Positions 1 through 10,599 of a stretch of DNA of 64,000 nt are shown piece by piece. Each line of letters starts with the position of its first letter. Position 1 is the first letter of the stretch. The stretch is taken from contig CM054182.1 of assembly GCA_028829895.1 (NCBI GenBank), forward strand, positions 57,680,879 to 57,744,878, read 5' to 3'. Under the pieces are notes generated by a model. The model saw nothing but the letters and a program-made list of their open reading frames with translations. It ran no database searches and was not told the origin of the DNA. Both the position numbers and the translations under genes were made by a program. The stretch is from Sinotaia quadrata. Lineage: Eukaryota > Mollusca > Gastropoda > Architaenioglossa > Viviparidae.

Positions 1-10
1 TAAACTACAG

Positions 11-34
11 AAAGAAAGAAAGAAAGAAAGAAAG
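11..34. repeat. (AAAG)n microsatellite
   Basis: Six uninterrupted AAAG units near the left edge of the window. No gene is seen between here and the first minisatellite; 100-230 carries about two diverged copies of a ~56-bp repeat sharing the word TTTTGTGGT. Confidence 0.9.
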
Positions 35-488
35 GTGTAGGGTTTCCTCATCTATGTTTATTGATTGACTGACTGTTGTTCGTTCAGATCTTGAGGCAAG
101 TGACAAGTCATCCTTCAAACAGCTTCTTACGTTTTGTGGTCTGACTGGTCTAGTCACGAGTCGGTTTACAATCAATTTCTTACATTTTGTGGTGGACCTG
201 GTCTAAGTAAAAGTCACTGCTTCGACGTTAGAGTTGCTTAAAAGGAGTAAAGAGTTTCCTGAAAATACTTTTGCGCTGTAACATCACTCAGGTGTCGGCT
301 GCGCATTTACAATGTTGTATGTATGAAGACTAAAGGCTTTGGTCATGCTTGCATACCTCCACAGTCACCTTTACTCAGGATACATGCACGCTCACAAAAG
401 ACGAGTTTTCCTCTTTTAAAGTTCGTTTCGTTTACAAAATAAATTATCTTCTTGTGTTTGCTATGTGTTTCTTACTTCAGACCGAAGT

Positions 489-945
489 GATTATTTCTAG
501 CAGTAAAGCCTGCTCTGATGGCCAGTGCAGTTTCTTATTGTTCAAGCATCGATTGTTTTGAAGACTTCTTTAAACACTGATTATATTTAGCAGTAAAGCC
601 TGTTCTGATGGCCAGTGCAGTTTCTTATTGTTCAAGCATTGGTTGTTTTGAAGACGTCTTTAAACACTGATTATATTTAGCAGTAAAGCCTGTTCTGGTG
701 GCCAGGACAGTTTCTTTTTGTTTATAAAAGTGTTGTTTTGAAGACGTCTTTAAACACTGATTATATTTAGCAGTAAAGCGTGCTCTGGTGGCCAGGACAG
801 TTTCGTGTTGTTCATGCATCTGTTGTCACGCAGACATCTTTCAACACAGATCACAGCTAGCAGTAAGTATGCTCCAGTGGCCAGGCAGTTTCCTGTTGTT
901 CAAGCAACTGTTGTCACGCAGACATGCCTGAAACTGATTACAGCT
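489..945. repeat. 90-bp minisatellite, about 5 copies
   Basis: Units begin at 489, 579, 669, 759 and 849, exactly 90 bp apart, with a partial unit from 935. Each begins GATTATATTTAGCAGTAAAG or a variant and contains GGCCAG and TTTGAAGAC. The fourth and fifth units are the most diverged. Because 90 is a multiple of 3, a repetitive peptide frame stays open on the minus strand (625-819); it has no recognisable domain and is treated as a by-product of the repeat. Confidence 0.93.
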
Positions 946-3276
946 TACCCCGCCAGGCAATAAATTTTTCCTTAAACCTTTACTCCAGACAGAAACGTAC
1001 ATCCCATAATTTCTTGATTGTGCTTCACCACACAAGTGTTGCAGCCTTCCCAACCGTCGAAGAAATTTGCTTTCCAGCGTACGCGACATTAAGTACTCTC
1101 CCTTTAGTTTAGCCCACTCGTGTCTGCTACGACGGAGACATGCTGTTTCTCATGTTCCCAAGCTCTTGGAACTGTAATGCTAGAAGTTGTAGACTTTGAT
1201 TGCTTTTTGAGACACGTGGAAACAGCATTACCTAAATGCAGGATGCGTCAAACTGACCAGTGCGAAAACTGGCGAAGTTCATCTTTAGGCACGGGTACTT
1301 TCGCTAGCACAATGGCTGGCTTTGGCTTTAGAGCTTGGGTGCCATTAGAGTTAATTCTTCAGAGAACATTTTTGCCAATGCCTTTAGTAGTGCATCAATA
1401 GATTTTACGCGGGGTGAGTACTCGTGGTCATGGCAACCGTTTACGCTTTGATTTTCTACTCAAAGAAATTAGCTTCTTGTTCTGCACAAAATTGGCATCA
1501 TCGAATCTCTTGTGAACCTAACGATCATTAGCACGATATGTATGTTTATGTCACTGCTAGTTTTAGTAATATTAGCTAATATTTCCTAATGAAAAGATGG
1601 AATATCATTTGGTGAAATGAAGGTGATACAAAAGAGTATGATTTTGAAGACTGAAGAATTCATACATGAACAATCGTACGGAGAGTGTGTGATTTTCTAA
1701 ATGCAAGGAAACATTAATTGTCTACCAGTATTTTCTTTATTTAAATCTTATTATCTTTCTCTTTGAACAAACTTTGGTCGACATTATTAGTAAAGTAAAT
1801 ATTAGACACTTTTGATCTTAAATTGTGATGTAAACAAAATAAAGATGTGGAGAGAGGGACTGGAATACATTTCATGCTACAAGTTCCCTTATTAAATATA
1901 CAATAAAATGCGAATAAATTAAAGACCTCATTCGCGCAGAAGTCAATCAGAGTAAATTTAACTGCTGAATATTCTACTTGGCGGCACACTGTAAATTACA
2001 ACACCGTTTCCAAAAATGAGACTATATGAAGAAAATATGCAATTATAATGTTGTAAACAAGTTCTGAGAAAATCTTAAAATTGGTGTTAATCTGAAGTTC
2101 TCTTACTGTACAATGTTTGAATTTACACCCAAGAAAAACTGATGCCACTACGTTTTCAAAGATACGCACTTATGCACACACTCTCACACACAAATATTAT
2201 TTATTTTAAGTCCTTATAGGGTGTAGTATGGAACATTATAATTATAATTATTACCCTGGCTTTTGTGTCATATCAAATAGTTAGTTTAATCGTATTCCAA
2301 TACACCTACTAACTTCACCCGTTTTGGACAAAATCTATTGTACGATAGAACAACAAAGATCACTGTCTATTCATCTGCCCTGCTTGAAATGAACAACAGA
2401 TTTGGACGCCACACTATCGAGAGAAAATTAACTCTGTGATACTTTTTACGTACACAAACAACTATACAAAGGTCAAGTGAAGGACATTCTGAGTTCAGCA
2501 CGAAACCGAACATGCAGCTTCCGATGGAAAAACGAACTTTAATACTATGGAGTTTCCTCCCTTCCCTTACACTACTACAGCAGAGTGAAAGACACTATCC
2601 TTAAAAATTAATCACCTAAAATATACTAAGGAAATGTGTCACTCGATATTTTCAAACATAAGAATTCATGATTCATTAATCAAAGCACTGATTGATTGGT
2701 CATGAGGTACTGAACATATATATTTTGACAATCTTTAAATGGAATTCGGAAAGAAAAGCTATAAATTTGTAGTTTGAATGTCTCTTTACTAAGATGACGT
2801 GAGACCACTTGTTATAATCGAAGACAACATAATTCGCAGTACACTTACCTGTTATAGCGTCTGTGACTAAAACAAATATAATATCAACCTTATAATCATG
2901 AAATGAAATGATGCCTCTATTTAAAAATAATTTCAATTGTAACGAAACATATTAAAAGAATTATTACGGATGGTTTTGTAATACTTCATTGTACACACTA
3001 ATTAAACTTACTTTTAATGAGTTCATACTATGTTACAACTTTCAAAGAAGCAAAGAATATAGCAGGTGGCAGGGGGGTAGGGGTGGGCATGCTGTCAGGG
3101 TTTACATTTTTATGGCTCTGGTCTGGCTGGGTCGCACTGACCGGAACACTGGCTCAGACACTGGCATTGGTCAAAGCGATTTAGTAGATAACTGGCAGAT
3201 AACGTAATTAATGATGCGTCTTGGTGCTTTTCTCCAAGTTGGGTTTCTTTAGATAGGAAGGGGAAAGATTGTTCAG
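946..3276. other. anonymous non-coding DNA
   Basis: AT-rich sequence with no supported gene. Open frames here (for example 1120-1401 plus and 1741-1989 minus) are short and have no domain or splice context. A G-rich stretch lies at 3064-3090. Confidence 0.6.
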
Positions 3277-3527
3277 CCATGTGAAATGACAAATGAGAGG
3301 AACGTGATGACACCATGTGAAACAATCAATGAGAGGAAAGTGATGGCATATGTGAAATGACCAATGACAGGAAAGTGATGACACCATGTAAAATGACCAA
3401 TGAGAGAAATGTGATGACACCATGTGAAAGAACAAATGAGAGGAAGGTGATGGCGCCATGTGAAATGAACACTGGCAGGAATGTGATGACACCATGCAAA
3501 TGACCAATGATATGAAAATGATGGAGC
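3277..3527. repeat. 36-bp minisatellite, about 7 copies
   Basis: The core ACCATGTGAAATGACCAATG recurs at 36-bp spacing (CCATG at 3313, 3384, 3420, 3456 and 3492; one intervening unit has lost a base). Units are moderately diverged. Open minus-strand frames rich in His, Ser and Trp across this array are products of the repeat, not of a gene. Confidence 0.9.
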
Positions 3528-3751
3528 GATGTTTTGCTGGGAGATGGGCAAGATATTAATTGTCCACCACCTCATGTAAACTTAGGCCTCATGTAAACTT
3601 AGACTAATCACCAAATAAGCATAAATGAACCACTCATACATGCACTAACACTCAGTGGATTAAATCAAAATGTAAGAAGATAATAAAACAGTCTTCAAAA
3701 AAAGACACCTCCAAAAGGTCACTGAAAGATCAACAAGGCAATCAACATACG

Positions 3752-3753
<2 letters not shown>

Positions 3754-3836
<83 letters not shown>

Positions 3837-3854
3837 AGAGAGTGAGAGAGTCTA

Positions 3855-3916
<62 letters not shown>

Positions 3917-3966
3917 TGTGTGTGTGTGTGAGAGGGAGTCTATGTGTGTGTGTGAGAGAGAGAGGG
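3754..3966. repeat. compound (GA)n/(GT)n microsatellite
   Basis: A long GA tract (3754-3833) is followed by alternating GT and GA blocks. The whole stretch is purine-rich on the plus strand and alternates with potential Z-forming GT runs. Confidence 0.95.
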
Positions 3967-4520
3967 GGTGGTGGTTAAAAGAAGACAAAGAAAAACACTA
4001 ATCACTCTTGCTTATGACCAAGCACAAATGCACGAATCACGAAGATCTAAAGGGATCCAAGAACCAACTCTGCAAGAGCATAGATAAACACCTGGACACA
4101 TGCAATCCTGTTCTCATTCTCTACGTGGAACAGAAGAAATCAGAAGAGACGATGGAGTAGCGAGATACCGCCCTAAAAATATGTTTGAGAACCACGGAAC
4201 CACAGTCTCAGGATACATCATGAATACATTAGCCGGAAAGAGTCACCGGAACAGAAGACAACATCTTGAGGGGCTTCGAAATTAAGATTGAATTTAAAAA
4301 AGATTGTGCTATTACGTCACATAGACAGATTTAGTAACTGTCAACAAGTACAATAGGAGCAACAACACTAAATATTCTAGAGGAGGGAAAAGAAGGGAAA
4401 CATCAGGATCTGACATCAGAAGTCCAAACGTTATAGAACATAAGACAGTGTTATCAATAATAAAAAAAAAGTGTATGAACACAGAACAACTAAGCTAAAA
4501 TGTAACTCTATTTAGCTTTC
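3967..4520. other. anonymous non-coding DNA
   Basis: No gene, tandem repeat or recognisable element is visible. The 61-codon plus frame at 4100-4285 has no domain. Confidence 0.5.
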
Positions 4521-4539
4521 AGGCTGAATAATAATAATT
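4521..4539 (+). mobile_element. possible trace of another R4/Dong 3' terminus
   Basis: The word AGGCTGAATAATAATAAT is identical to the last bases of the 3' untranslated region plus first TAA units of the copy ending near 5967. Only about 18 bases match, so this may be chance or a relic of an older tail into which the cluster inserted. Confidence 0.3.
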
Positions 4540-4554
4540 AAAAAAAACACAGAC

Positions 4555-4692
4555 TCGCTCCACTACTCAAAGCAGCACTCCTCGGAAGTGCCCACATCCT
4601 CCGTAAAACCTTGGATCTCCCAGAATCTTGGTAAGATTCCGAGACCTTGGATCACAACCGACAGTCAAACAGAAGTCGTGGAAAGAGGCTGG
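4555..4692 (+). mobile_element. R4/Dong retrotransposon copy 1, 3' end only
   Basis: This ~138-bp piece matches the last part of the coding region and the whole 3' untranslated region of the copy at 6047-8058 almost base for base, beginning at TCGCTCCACTACTC and ending ...AAAGAGGCTGG. It includes the end of the open frame and its TAA stop at the conserved position, then runs into a TAA microsatellite. It is a severe 5' truncation, as expected when target-primed reverse transcription stops early. Its few differences from the other copies indicate a recent insertion. Confidence 0.9.

Positions 4693-4783
<91 letters not shown>
4693..4783. repeat. (TAA)n microsatellite tail of copy 1
   Basis: About 30 uninterrupted TAA units between the 3' end of copy 1 and the 5'-truncated start of copy 2. 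TAA repeats are the known target and tail of Dong-type elements. Confidence 0.97.
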
Positions 4784-5964
4784 GCCCTTAATGCATACGC
4801 AATACCTGTAGTAAGCTACACTGGAGGTATCATAGATTGGACAGCAAATGAAATAAATGAACTGGACAGGAAAACAAGAAAACTACTCACAATACATAAA
4901 GCCTTACACCCAAAGCAGACGTAGACAGGCTCTATGTATCTCGAAAAATGGGAGGCAGAGGTCTCAAGAAAATCAAACATGTCATTGAAGCAGAAGTCAT
5001 TGGCCTTGTGGACTACATCTGGTATAACAAAGACGATCCACTGATAGAAGCAGTAAAAATGAGTGGACTATTCCAACCCCCAGAAACAGACAAAGAAACA
5101 TGGAAGAAAACAACGAAGCAAGAACTAGCACATACATGGAGCCAGAAACCTCTGCATGGCCAGTATGTACGACAAGCCGACGAAATATCAACAAAGCAAT
5201 CAACGTACAAATGGTTGAAAGAGGCAGGATTGAAAGCAGAAACAGAAGCACTCATAACAGCTGCACAAGATCAAGCACTCAACACCAAAGCACACAAAGC
5301 GAAAATCATGAAAATTTCAAATGATTCCAAATGTCGACTCTGCAAATCCATGGATGAGACAACAGAGCACATACTATCTGGATGTCAAGTTCTGGCTGGA
5401 ACGGAATACACCAAACGACACAATGAAGTGGCAAAACACATACATAGAAATCTGTGTGAGAACTATGGCATACAAACCCCAGAAAGAGCATGGATGCATC
5501 AACCAGAAGCAGTCACCGAAACAGAAGAAGTCAAAATACTGTGGGACTTCGAGATAAGAACAGATCGGGTGATTCCTGCACGAAGACCAGACATTGTAGT
5601 TCTCAATAAGGCCAACAGAACAGTATCAATCATTGATGTCGCTGTTCCAAGTGATAGAAACATAAAAACAAAAGAAAGAAAAAAAATAGAAAAATACCAA
5701 GACCTCAGATTAGAAATCCAGAGACTGTAGAATGTAAAAGCAGAAGTGATACCTATAGTGATAGGAGCCTTGGGGAACATAACATCTGAATTGGAAGGCT
5801 ACCTGAATAAACTCCCTGGAAACCACAGAATCGCTCCACTACTCAAAGCAGCGCTCCTCGGAAGTGCCCACATCCTCCGTAAAACCTTGGATCTCCCAGA
5901 ATCTTGGTAAGATTCCGAGACCTTGGATCACAACCGACAGTCAAACAGAAGTCGTGGAAAGAGG

Positions 5965-5967
<3 letters not shown>
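4784..5967 (+). pseudogene. R4/Dong retrotransposon copy 2 (5'-truncated, inactivated)
   Basis: This copy begins abruptly inside the element, at the position equivalent to about 6860 in copy 3, and runs to the 3' terminus. It encodes the region after the reverse transcriptase palm, the CCHC knuckle (C-R-L-C ... H ... C) and the restriction-like endonuclease (RPDIVV ... IIDVAVPSD). Compared with copy 3 it has lost one C of a CCCC run near 4910, which shifts the frame, so the open frame restarts at 4948. A tryptophan codon has become TAG at 5728-5730, removing the last 80 or so residues. A 3-bp length difference lies near 5030. Elsewhere the two copies are nearly identical, so inactivation and insertion are both recent. 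Confidence 0.93.

Positions 5968-6046
<79 letters not shown>
5968..6046. repeat. (TAA)n microsatellite tail of copy 2
   Basis: About 26 uninterrupted TAA units joining the 3' end of copy 2 to the truncated 5' edge of copy 3. In the reading frame of copy 3 this tract is read as isoleucine codons without a stop from 5969. Confidence 0.97.
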
Positions 6047-6049
<3 letters not shown>

Positions 6050-6070
6050 GGAATTATAGCTAACAAAATC

Positions 6071-7987
6071 ATGACTCATCTTGAAACAAACAAAATTCTA
6101 AACTATGAACAAAAGGGTGCTAGACCAGGCAGCAGAGGAACGAAGGACCAATTGGCAATTGATAAGGCAATAGTGACTGACAGCAAGAAACGAAGAACAA
6201 ATCTTGCAATGGCATGGATTGACTATCAAAAGGCCTATGACTCAGTCCCACATTCATGGATAATTGAAACATTAAAATTGTACAAAGTAGCGCCATCAAT
6301 ACAGAACCTAATTCAGGAGTCAATGAAAAACTGGAAAACCACCCTCACATGCAACAACACAAATATTGCAGACATAGCAATAAATTGTGGAATCTTCCAA
6401 GGTGATTCACTATCGCCATTGCTGTTCTGCATTGCCTTGAATCCTCTAAGTCAAATGATCCAGAAAACAGGGTTAGGATACAAAATGAAAGCAGGACAGG
6501 TTATTAGCCATTTACTGTACATGGATGATCTCAAGTTATACGGTAAAAATGAACGTGACATCACATCACTGATCAATACTGTCAAGATCTGCAGTGAAGA
6601 CATCAACATGAAATTTGGCCTTGAGAAATGTGGACGAATTGTCATCCAGAAAGGCAAGGTCAAAAGAACAGAGGGCCTGCAATTCGACATCGGAAAAATC
6701 AATGATGTTTCAATAGAAAATGGATATAAGTATCTTGGGATACTACAACATCAAGAAAATATGCAGAGAGAAGTGAAGTCCAAAGTTAAGAGAGAATATG
6801 AAAAACGTGTTAGACAAGTCCTGAAATCCAAGCTAAATGGGGCGAACAAAATACAAGCCCTTAATGCATACGCAATACCTGTAGTAAGCTACACTGGAGG
6901 TATCATAGATTGGACAGCAAATGAAATAAATGAACTGGACAGGAAAACAAGAAAACTACTCACAATACATAAAGCCTTACACCCCAAAGCAGACGTAGAC
7001 AGACTCTATGTATCTCGAAATATGGGAGGCAGAGGTCTGAAGAAAATTAAAAATGTCATTGAAGGAGAAGTCATTGGCATTGTGGACTACATCTGGAATA
7101 ACAATAATGATGATCCACTGATAGAATTAGTAAAAATGAGTGGACTATTACAACCACCAGAAACAGACAAAGAAACATGGAAGAAAACAACGAAGCAAGA
7201 ACTAGCACATACCTGGAGCCAGAAACCTCTACATGGCCAATATGTACGACAAGCAGACGAAGTATCAACAAAGCAATCAACGTACAAATGGTTGAAAGAG
7301 GCAGGATTGAAAGCAGAAACAGAAGCACTCATAACAGCTGCACAAGATCAAGCACTCAACACCAAAGCACACAAAACGAAAATCATGAAAATTTCAAATG
7401 ATTCCAAATGTAGACTTTGCAAATCCATGGATGAGACAACAGAACACATACTATCTGGATGTCAGGTTCTGGCTGGAACAGAATACACCAAACGACACAA
7501 TGAAGTGGCAAAACACATACATAGAAATCTGTGTGAGAACTATGGCATAAAAACCCCAGAAAGAGCATGGATGCATCAACCAGAAGCAGTCACCGAAACA
7601 GAAGAAGTCAAAATACTATGGGACTTTGAGATAAGAACAGACCGGGTGATTCCTGCAAGACGACCAGACATTGTAGTTCTCAATAAGTCCAACAGAACAG
7701 TAACAATTATTGATGTCGCTGTTCCAAGTGATAGAAACATAAAAACAAAAGAAAGAGAAAAAATAGAAAAATACCAAGACCTCAGATTAGAAATCCAGAG
7801 ACTGTGGAATGTAAAAGCAGAAGTGATACCAATAGTGATAGGAGCCTTGGGGAACATAACATCAGAATTGGAAGGCTACCTGAATAAACTCCCTGGAAAC
7901 CACATAATCGCTCCACTACTCAAAGCAGCGCTCCTCGGAAGTGCCCACATCCTCCGTAAAACCTTGGATCTCCCAGAATCTTGGTAA
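6071..7987 (+). CDS. reverse transcriptase / restriction-like endonuclease polyprotein, N-truncated
   Basis: This 638-residue frame encodes the machinery for target-primed reverse transcription: nicking DNA and copying the element RNA at the nick. The palm of the reverse transcriptase is clear: motif A with catalytic Asp51 ([16 protein letters not shown]), motif B at 108-118 ([11 protein letters not shown]), motif C Y150-M-D-D153, and the GYKYLGI segment near 222. A CCHC knuckle follows at C447, C450, H459 and C464. The restriction-like endonuclease has R531-P532-D533, Asp548 (IIDVAVPSD) and the K...KYQDL motif ending at 571. This order, with no N-terminal apurinic-type endonuclease, defines the R2/R4 superfamily; TAA flanks favour R4/Dong. 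Complete family proteins are about a thousand residues, so the N-terminal third or more is missing. The first ATG is an internal methionine, not the native start; the frame is open back to 5969. Autonomous activity is unlikely, but the catalytic residues are intact. Confidence 0.92.
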   Translation: MTHLETNKILNYEQKGARPGSRGTKDQLAIDKAIVTDSKKRRTNLAMAWIDYQKAYDSVPHSWIIETLKLYKVAPSIQNLIQESMKNWKTTLTCNNTNIADIAINCGIFQGDSLSPLLFCIALNPLSQMIQKTGLGYKMKAGQVISHLLYMDDLKLYGKNERDITSLINTVKICSEDINMKFGLEKCGRIVIQKGKVKRTEGLQFDIGKINDVSIENGYKYLGILQHQENMQREVKSKVKREYEKRVRQVLKSKLNGANKIQALNAYAIPVVSYTGGIIDWTANEINELDRKTRKLLTIHKALHPKADVDRLYVSRNMGGRGLKKIKNVIEGEVIGIVDYIWNNNNDDPLIELVKMSGLLQPPETDKETWKKTTKQELAHTWSQKPLHGQYVRQADEVSTKQSTYKWLKEAGLKAETEALITAAQDQALNTKAHKTKIMKISNDSKCRLCKSMDETTEHILSGCQVLAGTEYTKRHNEVAKHIHRNLCENYGIKTPERAWMHQPEAVTETEEVKILWDFEIRTDRVIPARRPDIVVLNKSNRTVTIIDVAVPSDRNIKTKEREKIEKYQDLRLEIQRLWNVKAEVIPIVIGALGNITSELEGYLNKLPGNHIIAPLLKAALLGSAHILRKTLDLPESW

Positions 7988-8045
7988 GATTCCGAGACCT
8001 TGGATCACAGCCGACAATCAAACAGAAGTCGTGGAAAGAGACTGA
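7988..8045 (+). other. 3' untranslated region of R4/Dong copy 3
   Basis: About 58 bases after the TAA stop, conserved almost perfectly in copies 1 and 2 and more loosely in the minus-strand copy near 34460. It contains GATTCCGAGACCTTGGATCA, which partly repeats the inverse of upstream ACCTTGGATCTCCCAGAATC and could form a hairpin recognised by the reverse transcriptase. The hairpin role is inferred. Confidence 0.7.
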
Positions 8046-8058
8046 ATAATAATAATAA

Positions 8059-9344
8059 GTCAGGATGTGCGTGTCTCAAGTAAATGGGAAATAGCATCCC
8101 TAGTAAACCTACAGTTGTGGGGATGGAGAATTTAAGTTTACATTAATTGTAGTCGCTTTACTAGCAATCGGGATTATTGAAATGATCGAATTTGAGCCTA
8201 AAATGTGAATATTTGAAAGCGGCAGCTTATTGCAGTGAATAAATTGCATTAAAATAAAAACAGTCATATCTTCAAAAATAATACGATGATTTACACCAAA
8301 TAAACAATAAATAAACAGCAATTCATATCTTCAAAACAAATTCTCTTTAAATGTTTTTCTTTGCCACGTCAGTACCTTTTTTTTTAATTACAAAATGCAA
8401 AACAGGAATCAAAATAAAATAAGCAGATTACTAAATGATCTTTCTTCGTTTTAGAAATGTTCAGCAATTTGGGCAATTTTGTATAAATGTTATTATTTCA
8501 GACTGTAATGTCAACAGGTACAGCGCACTATAAAGCTCGCGCTACCGCGCGGGATTACCTCCTCACTATGGAAACCACAATAGTGACGTCACACGCTAGA
8601 AATTTATGGCGGGGAAAAGCACCCAGTTGCACCAGACATGGCCTAGTGTAGAAGCTCTCCGTAAGAAATGGTGAAATAGAGCAGTGCACATGGTTGCACA
8701 ATAAACTTTCGAAGGGTATCTATGTCATTAGCTTTTCTACGGTTTCGAAACTAGTAAATGAACGGATTTCAAAGCCGAAGCAGAAGAGTACTCTAGCCTG
8801 TGTGCAGGTGCAGTATTGTGAAATGATTGCTGTACTCGAGTAAACATTCAAGGTAATAAGTCGACTGACTGTGTCTACATTGTTAAATTGGAAAATATAT
8901 TCATCTATCTATTTTAGTCATCAAAACAAGTGATCCGTTTGTTAACCAACCACTAGTTAGTACGCAGATTATTCTGCTCAATTTCCTTCCTGGATGTACA
9001 CGGTGTACACCTGGGGAATTGCTTTTTTCCGTATTTGATGGCGAGAGGTGAGGGAAGGTTTTAATTATTAGAGTACACGTTCATGCCGGTTATCTCCTAT
9101 TAGTAGTGACTGTCGAATTATGATTTGTCACCAAATTAATTACAACAGAATTGTTATCGAGTTATAGCTATTTGCTATAATAAACTGAAGGGTTCAATTT
9201 TTCAAAGGCATAGTAGTTGTGGATTTCTGTACTCTGTGTGTTTATTTATAGTACTATTTTATATTTGTGTAAGTTGCGTGCATAACAAAATCAATCAATA
9301 TAACGAGCTCGGGTTTCACGAAAAAAACAAAATCAAAAACCTCA
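8059..9344. other. anonymous non-coding DNA with a GC-richer patch
   Basis: No gene is supported. The patch 8520-8720 is richer in G+C and CpG than its surroundings and holds a full cAMP-response-type palindrome (listed separately). The remainder is AT-rich unique-looking sequence. Confidence 0.5.
8584..8591. promoter_or_regulatory. CRE palindrome TGACGTCA
   Basis: A perfect 8-bp CREB/ATF consensus lies within a locally GC- and CpG-richer stretch. A second CRE-like TGACGTCA lies near 11886 without such context. There is no adjacent recognised gene, so function is speculative. Confidence 0.25.
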
Positions 9345-9425
9345 GGTGGCCTCGAACCCAAGGCCCTCTGTATGCAAGGGTGAACACGTTCACTGTGGTG
9401 TTCCGTGACGTTCTCTTGTTAGAGC
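9345..9425 (-). mobile_element. possible tRNA-derived SINE relic
   Basis: Read on the minus strand, GGGTTCGAGGCC (9349-9360) resembles a tRNA B box (GGTTCGANNCC), preceded by an anticodon-arm-like segment with the paired words CCCTT and AGGG. The A box is poorly preserved and no aminoacyl stem closes convincingly. This is more like a decayed tRNA-derived retroposon than a functional tRNA gene. The minus-strand T-rich stretch beyond it (9320-9330) could be a terminator or tail. Confidence 0.3.
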
Positions 9426-10020
9426 TACTGTCTGGATGCATCACGTCCGCGATTTGTCTTAGGAGAGGTTTGAGAGAATTATTCTTAGTCTGTATTCCCG
9501 TGGTAATGTCATCTCTGAGGTGTGCCTGCAGCTGCCTCCGAGGTTTTATTACTAGAGGATATTGGAATGCATTTGAACTAATTCTGGTTGGCTTGTAATA
9601 AGCGATGTAGATTTGTTCGTAAATAATTACACAGCAGTGTTGTTAAGTGCTAGGTTTGTTCGGTGTGGCTGGCAAAACTAAAAATAGTAATAATCAGCTC
9701 CGCAATTGCTCGATTAAAATCGTCTTTAATATAGGCACTGAATAATATTGTTTTGGTCAAATCTAGCAAACCGAAAATGTTAATACTGTATTCTTCAAAC
9801 TTGTTCAATGTCATGCCAACAGTATTCACGTTGTGGTTCTCTTACGCCGGGTTTTGTTTGTTTTTTTAATTTTTTTTTAGTGCATTGTGCCGTCGTTGAA
9901 GGCTTCAATGTTTGGTCTTTGTGGATCGCGTCACGTGTCTTTTTAGGATGCTCATATTAAGAGAGACATTTACTAAATTAAACGACAAACAACACTTCGA
10001 CAGCTGCTTATATCTTTTGA
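9426..10020. other. anonymous non-coding DNA
   Basis: No gene or repeat is recognised. A T-rich run lies at 9860-9880. Confidence 0.5.
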
Positions 10021-10598
10021 GAGTGTGTGTGTTCTCTCTAAATGAATTTAGACAGCTTGAACTAAATTGTAGAGTGTGTGTGTGTTCTCTCTAAATGAAT
10101 TTAGACAGCTTGGACTAAATTGTAGAGTGTGTGTTCTCTCTAAATGAATTTAGACAGCTTGGACTAAATTGTAGAGTGTGTCTGTTCTCTCTAGAGGAAT
10201 TTAGACAGCTTGAACTAAATTGTAGAATGTGTGCGTTCTCTCTAGAGGAATTTAGACAGCTTGAACTAAATTGTAGAATGTGTGCGTTCTCTCTAGAGGA
10301 ATTTAGACAGCTTGAACTATATTGTAGAGTGTGTGCGTTCTCTCTAGAGGAATTGCTTGAACTAAATTGTAGAGTGTTTGCGTTCTCTCTAGAGGAATTG
10401 CTTGAACTAAATTGTAGAGTGTGTGCGTTCTCTCTAGAGGAATTGCTTGAACTAAATTGTAGAGTGTGTGCGTTCTCTCTAGAGGAATTGCTTGAACTAA
10501 ATTGTAGAGTGTGTGCGTTCTCTCTAGAGGAATTGCTTGAACTAAATTGTAGAGTGTTTGCGTTCTCTCTAGAGGAATTGCTTGAACTAAATTGTAGC
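10021..10598. repeat. 51/45-bp minisatellite, about 12 copies
   Basis: The left part has ~51-bp units containing TTTAGACAGCTTGAACTAAA. The right part, from about 10330, has 45-bp units in which six bases around TTTAGACAG are lost. TCTCTCTA and CTTGAACTAAATTGTAGAG are shared by all. Right-hand units are nearly identical, left-hand ones more varied, suggesting that a deletion variant spread rightwards. Both strands stay open (plus 10131-10625, minus 10115-10717) because the unit lengths are multiples of 3. The encoded repeats (FSLEELLELNCRVCA on plus, SSSNSSRENAHTLQF on minus) match no family I know, so coding is doubtful. Confidence 0.95.
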
Positions 10599-10599
10599 A

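Larger units (their letters stand above)
6047..8058 (+). mobile_element. R4/Dong-type non-LTR retrotransposon copy 3 (5'-truncated)
   Basis: The element starts inside the reverse transcriptase (residues G-I-I-A-N-K-I lie in frame upstream of the first ATG), keeps all downstream coding sequence to 7987, has a short 3' untranslated region (7988-8045) and ends in about four TAA units (8045-8058). The missing N-terminal part would hold the DNA-binding fingers and the first reverse transcriptase motifs. Its short TAA tail compared with copies 1 and 2 is consistent with it marking the right edge of the cluster. Confidence 0.93.

Noticed and set aside
924..1401. Two plus-strand frames (62 and 93 codons)
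   Set aside because: No domain, no splice context, Cys/Phe-rich chance composition; the first overlaps the end of the 90-bp array.
3719..3988. Ser/Leu/His-rich open frame on the minus strand
   Set aside because: It is only a translation of the GA/GT microsatellite.
4588..4791. Poly-isoleucine plus frame
   Set aside because: It is the 3' end of retrotransposon copy 1 read out of frame into the TAA tract.
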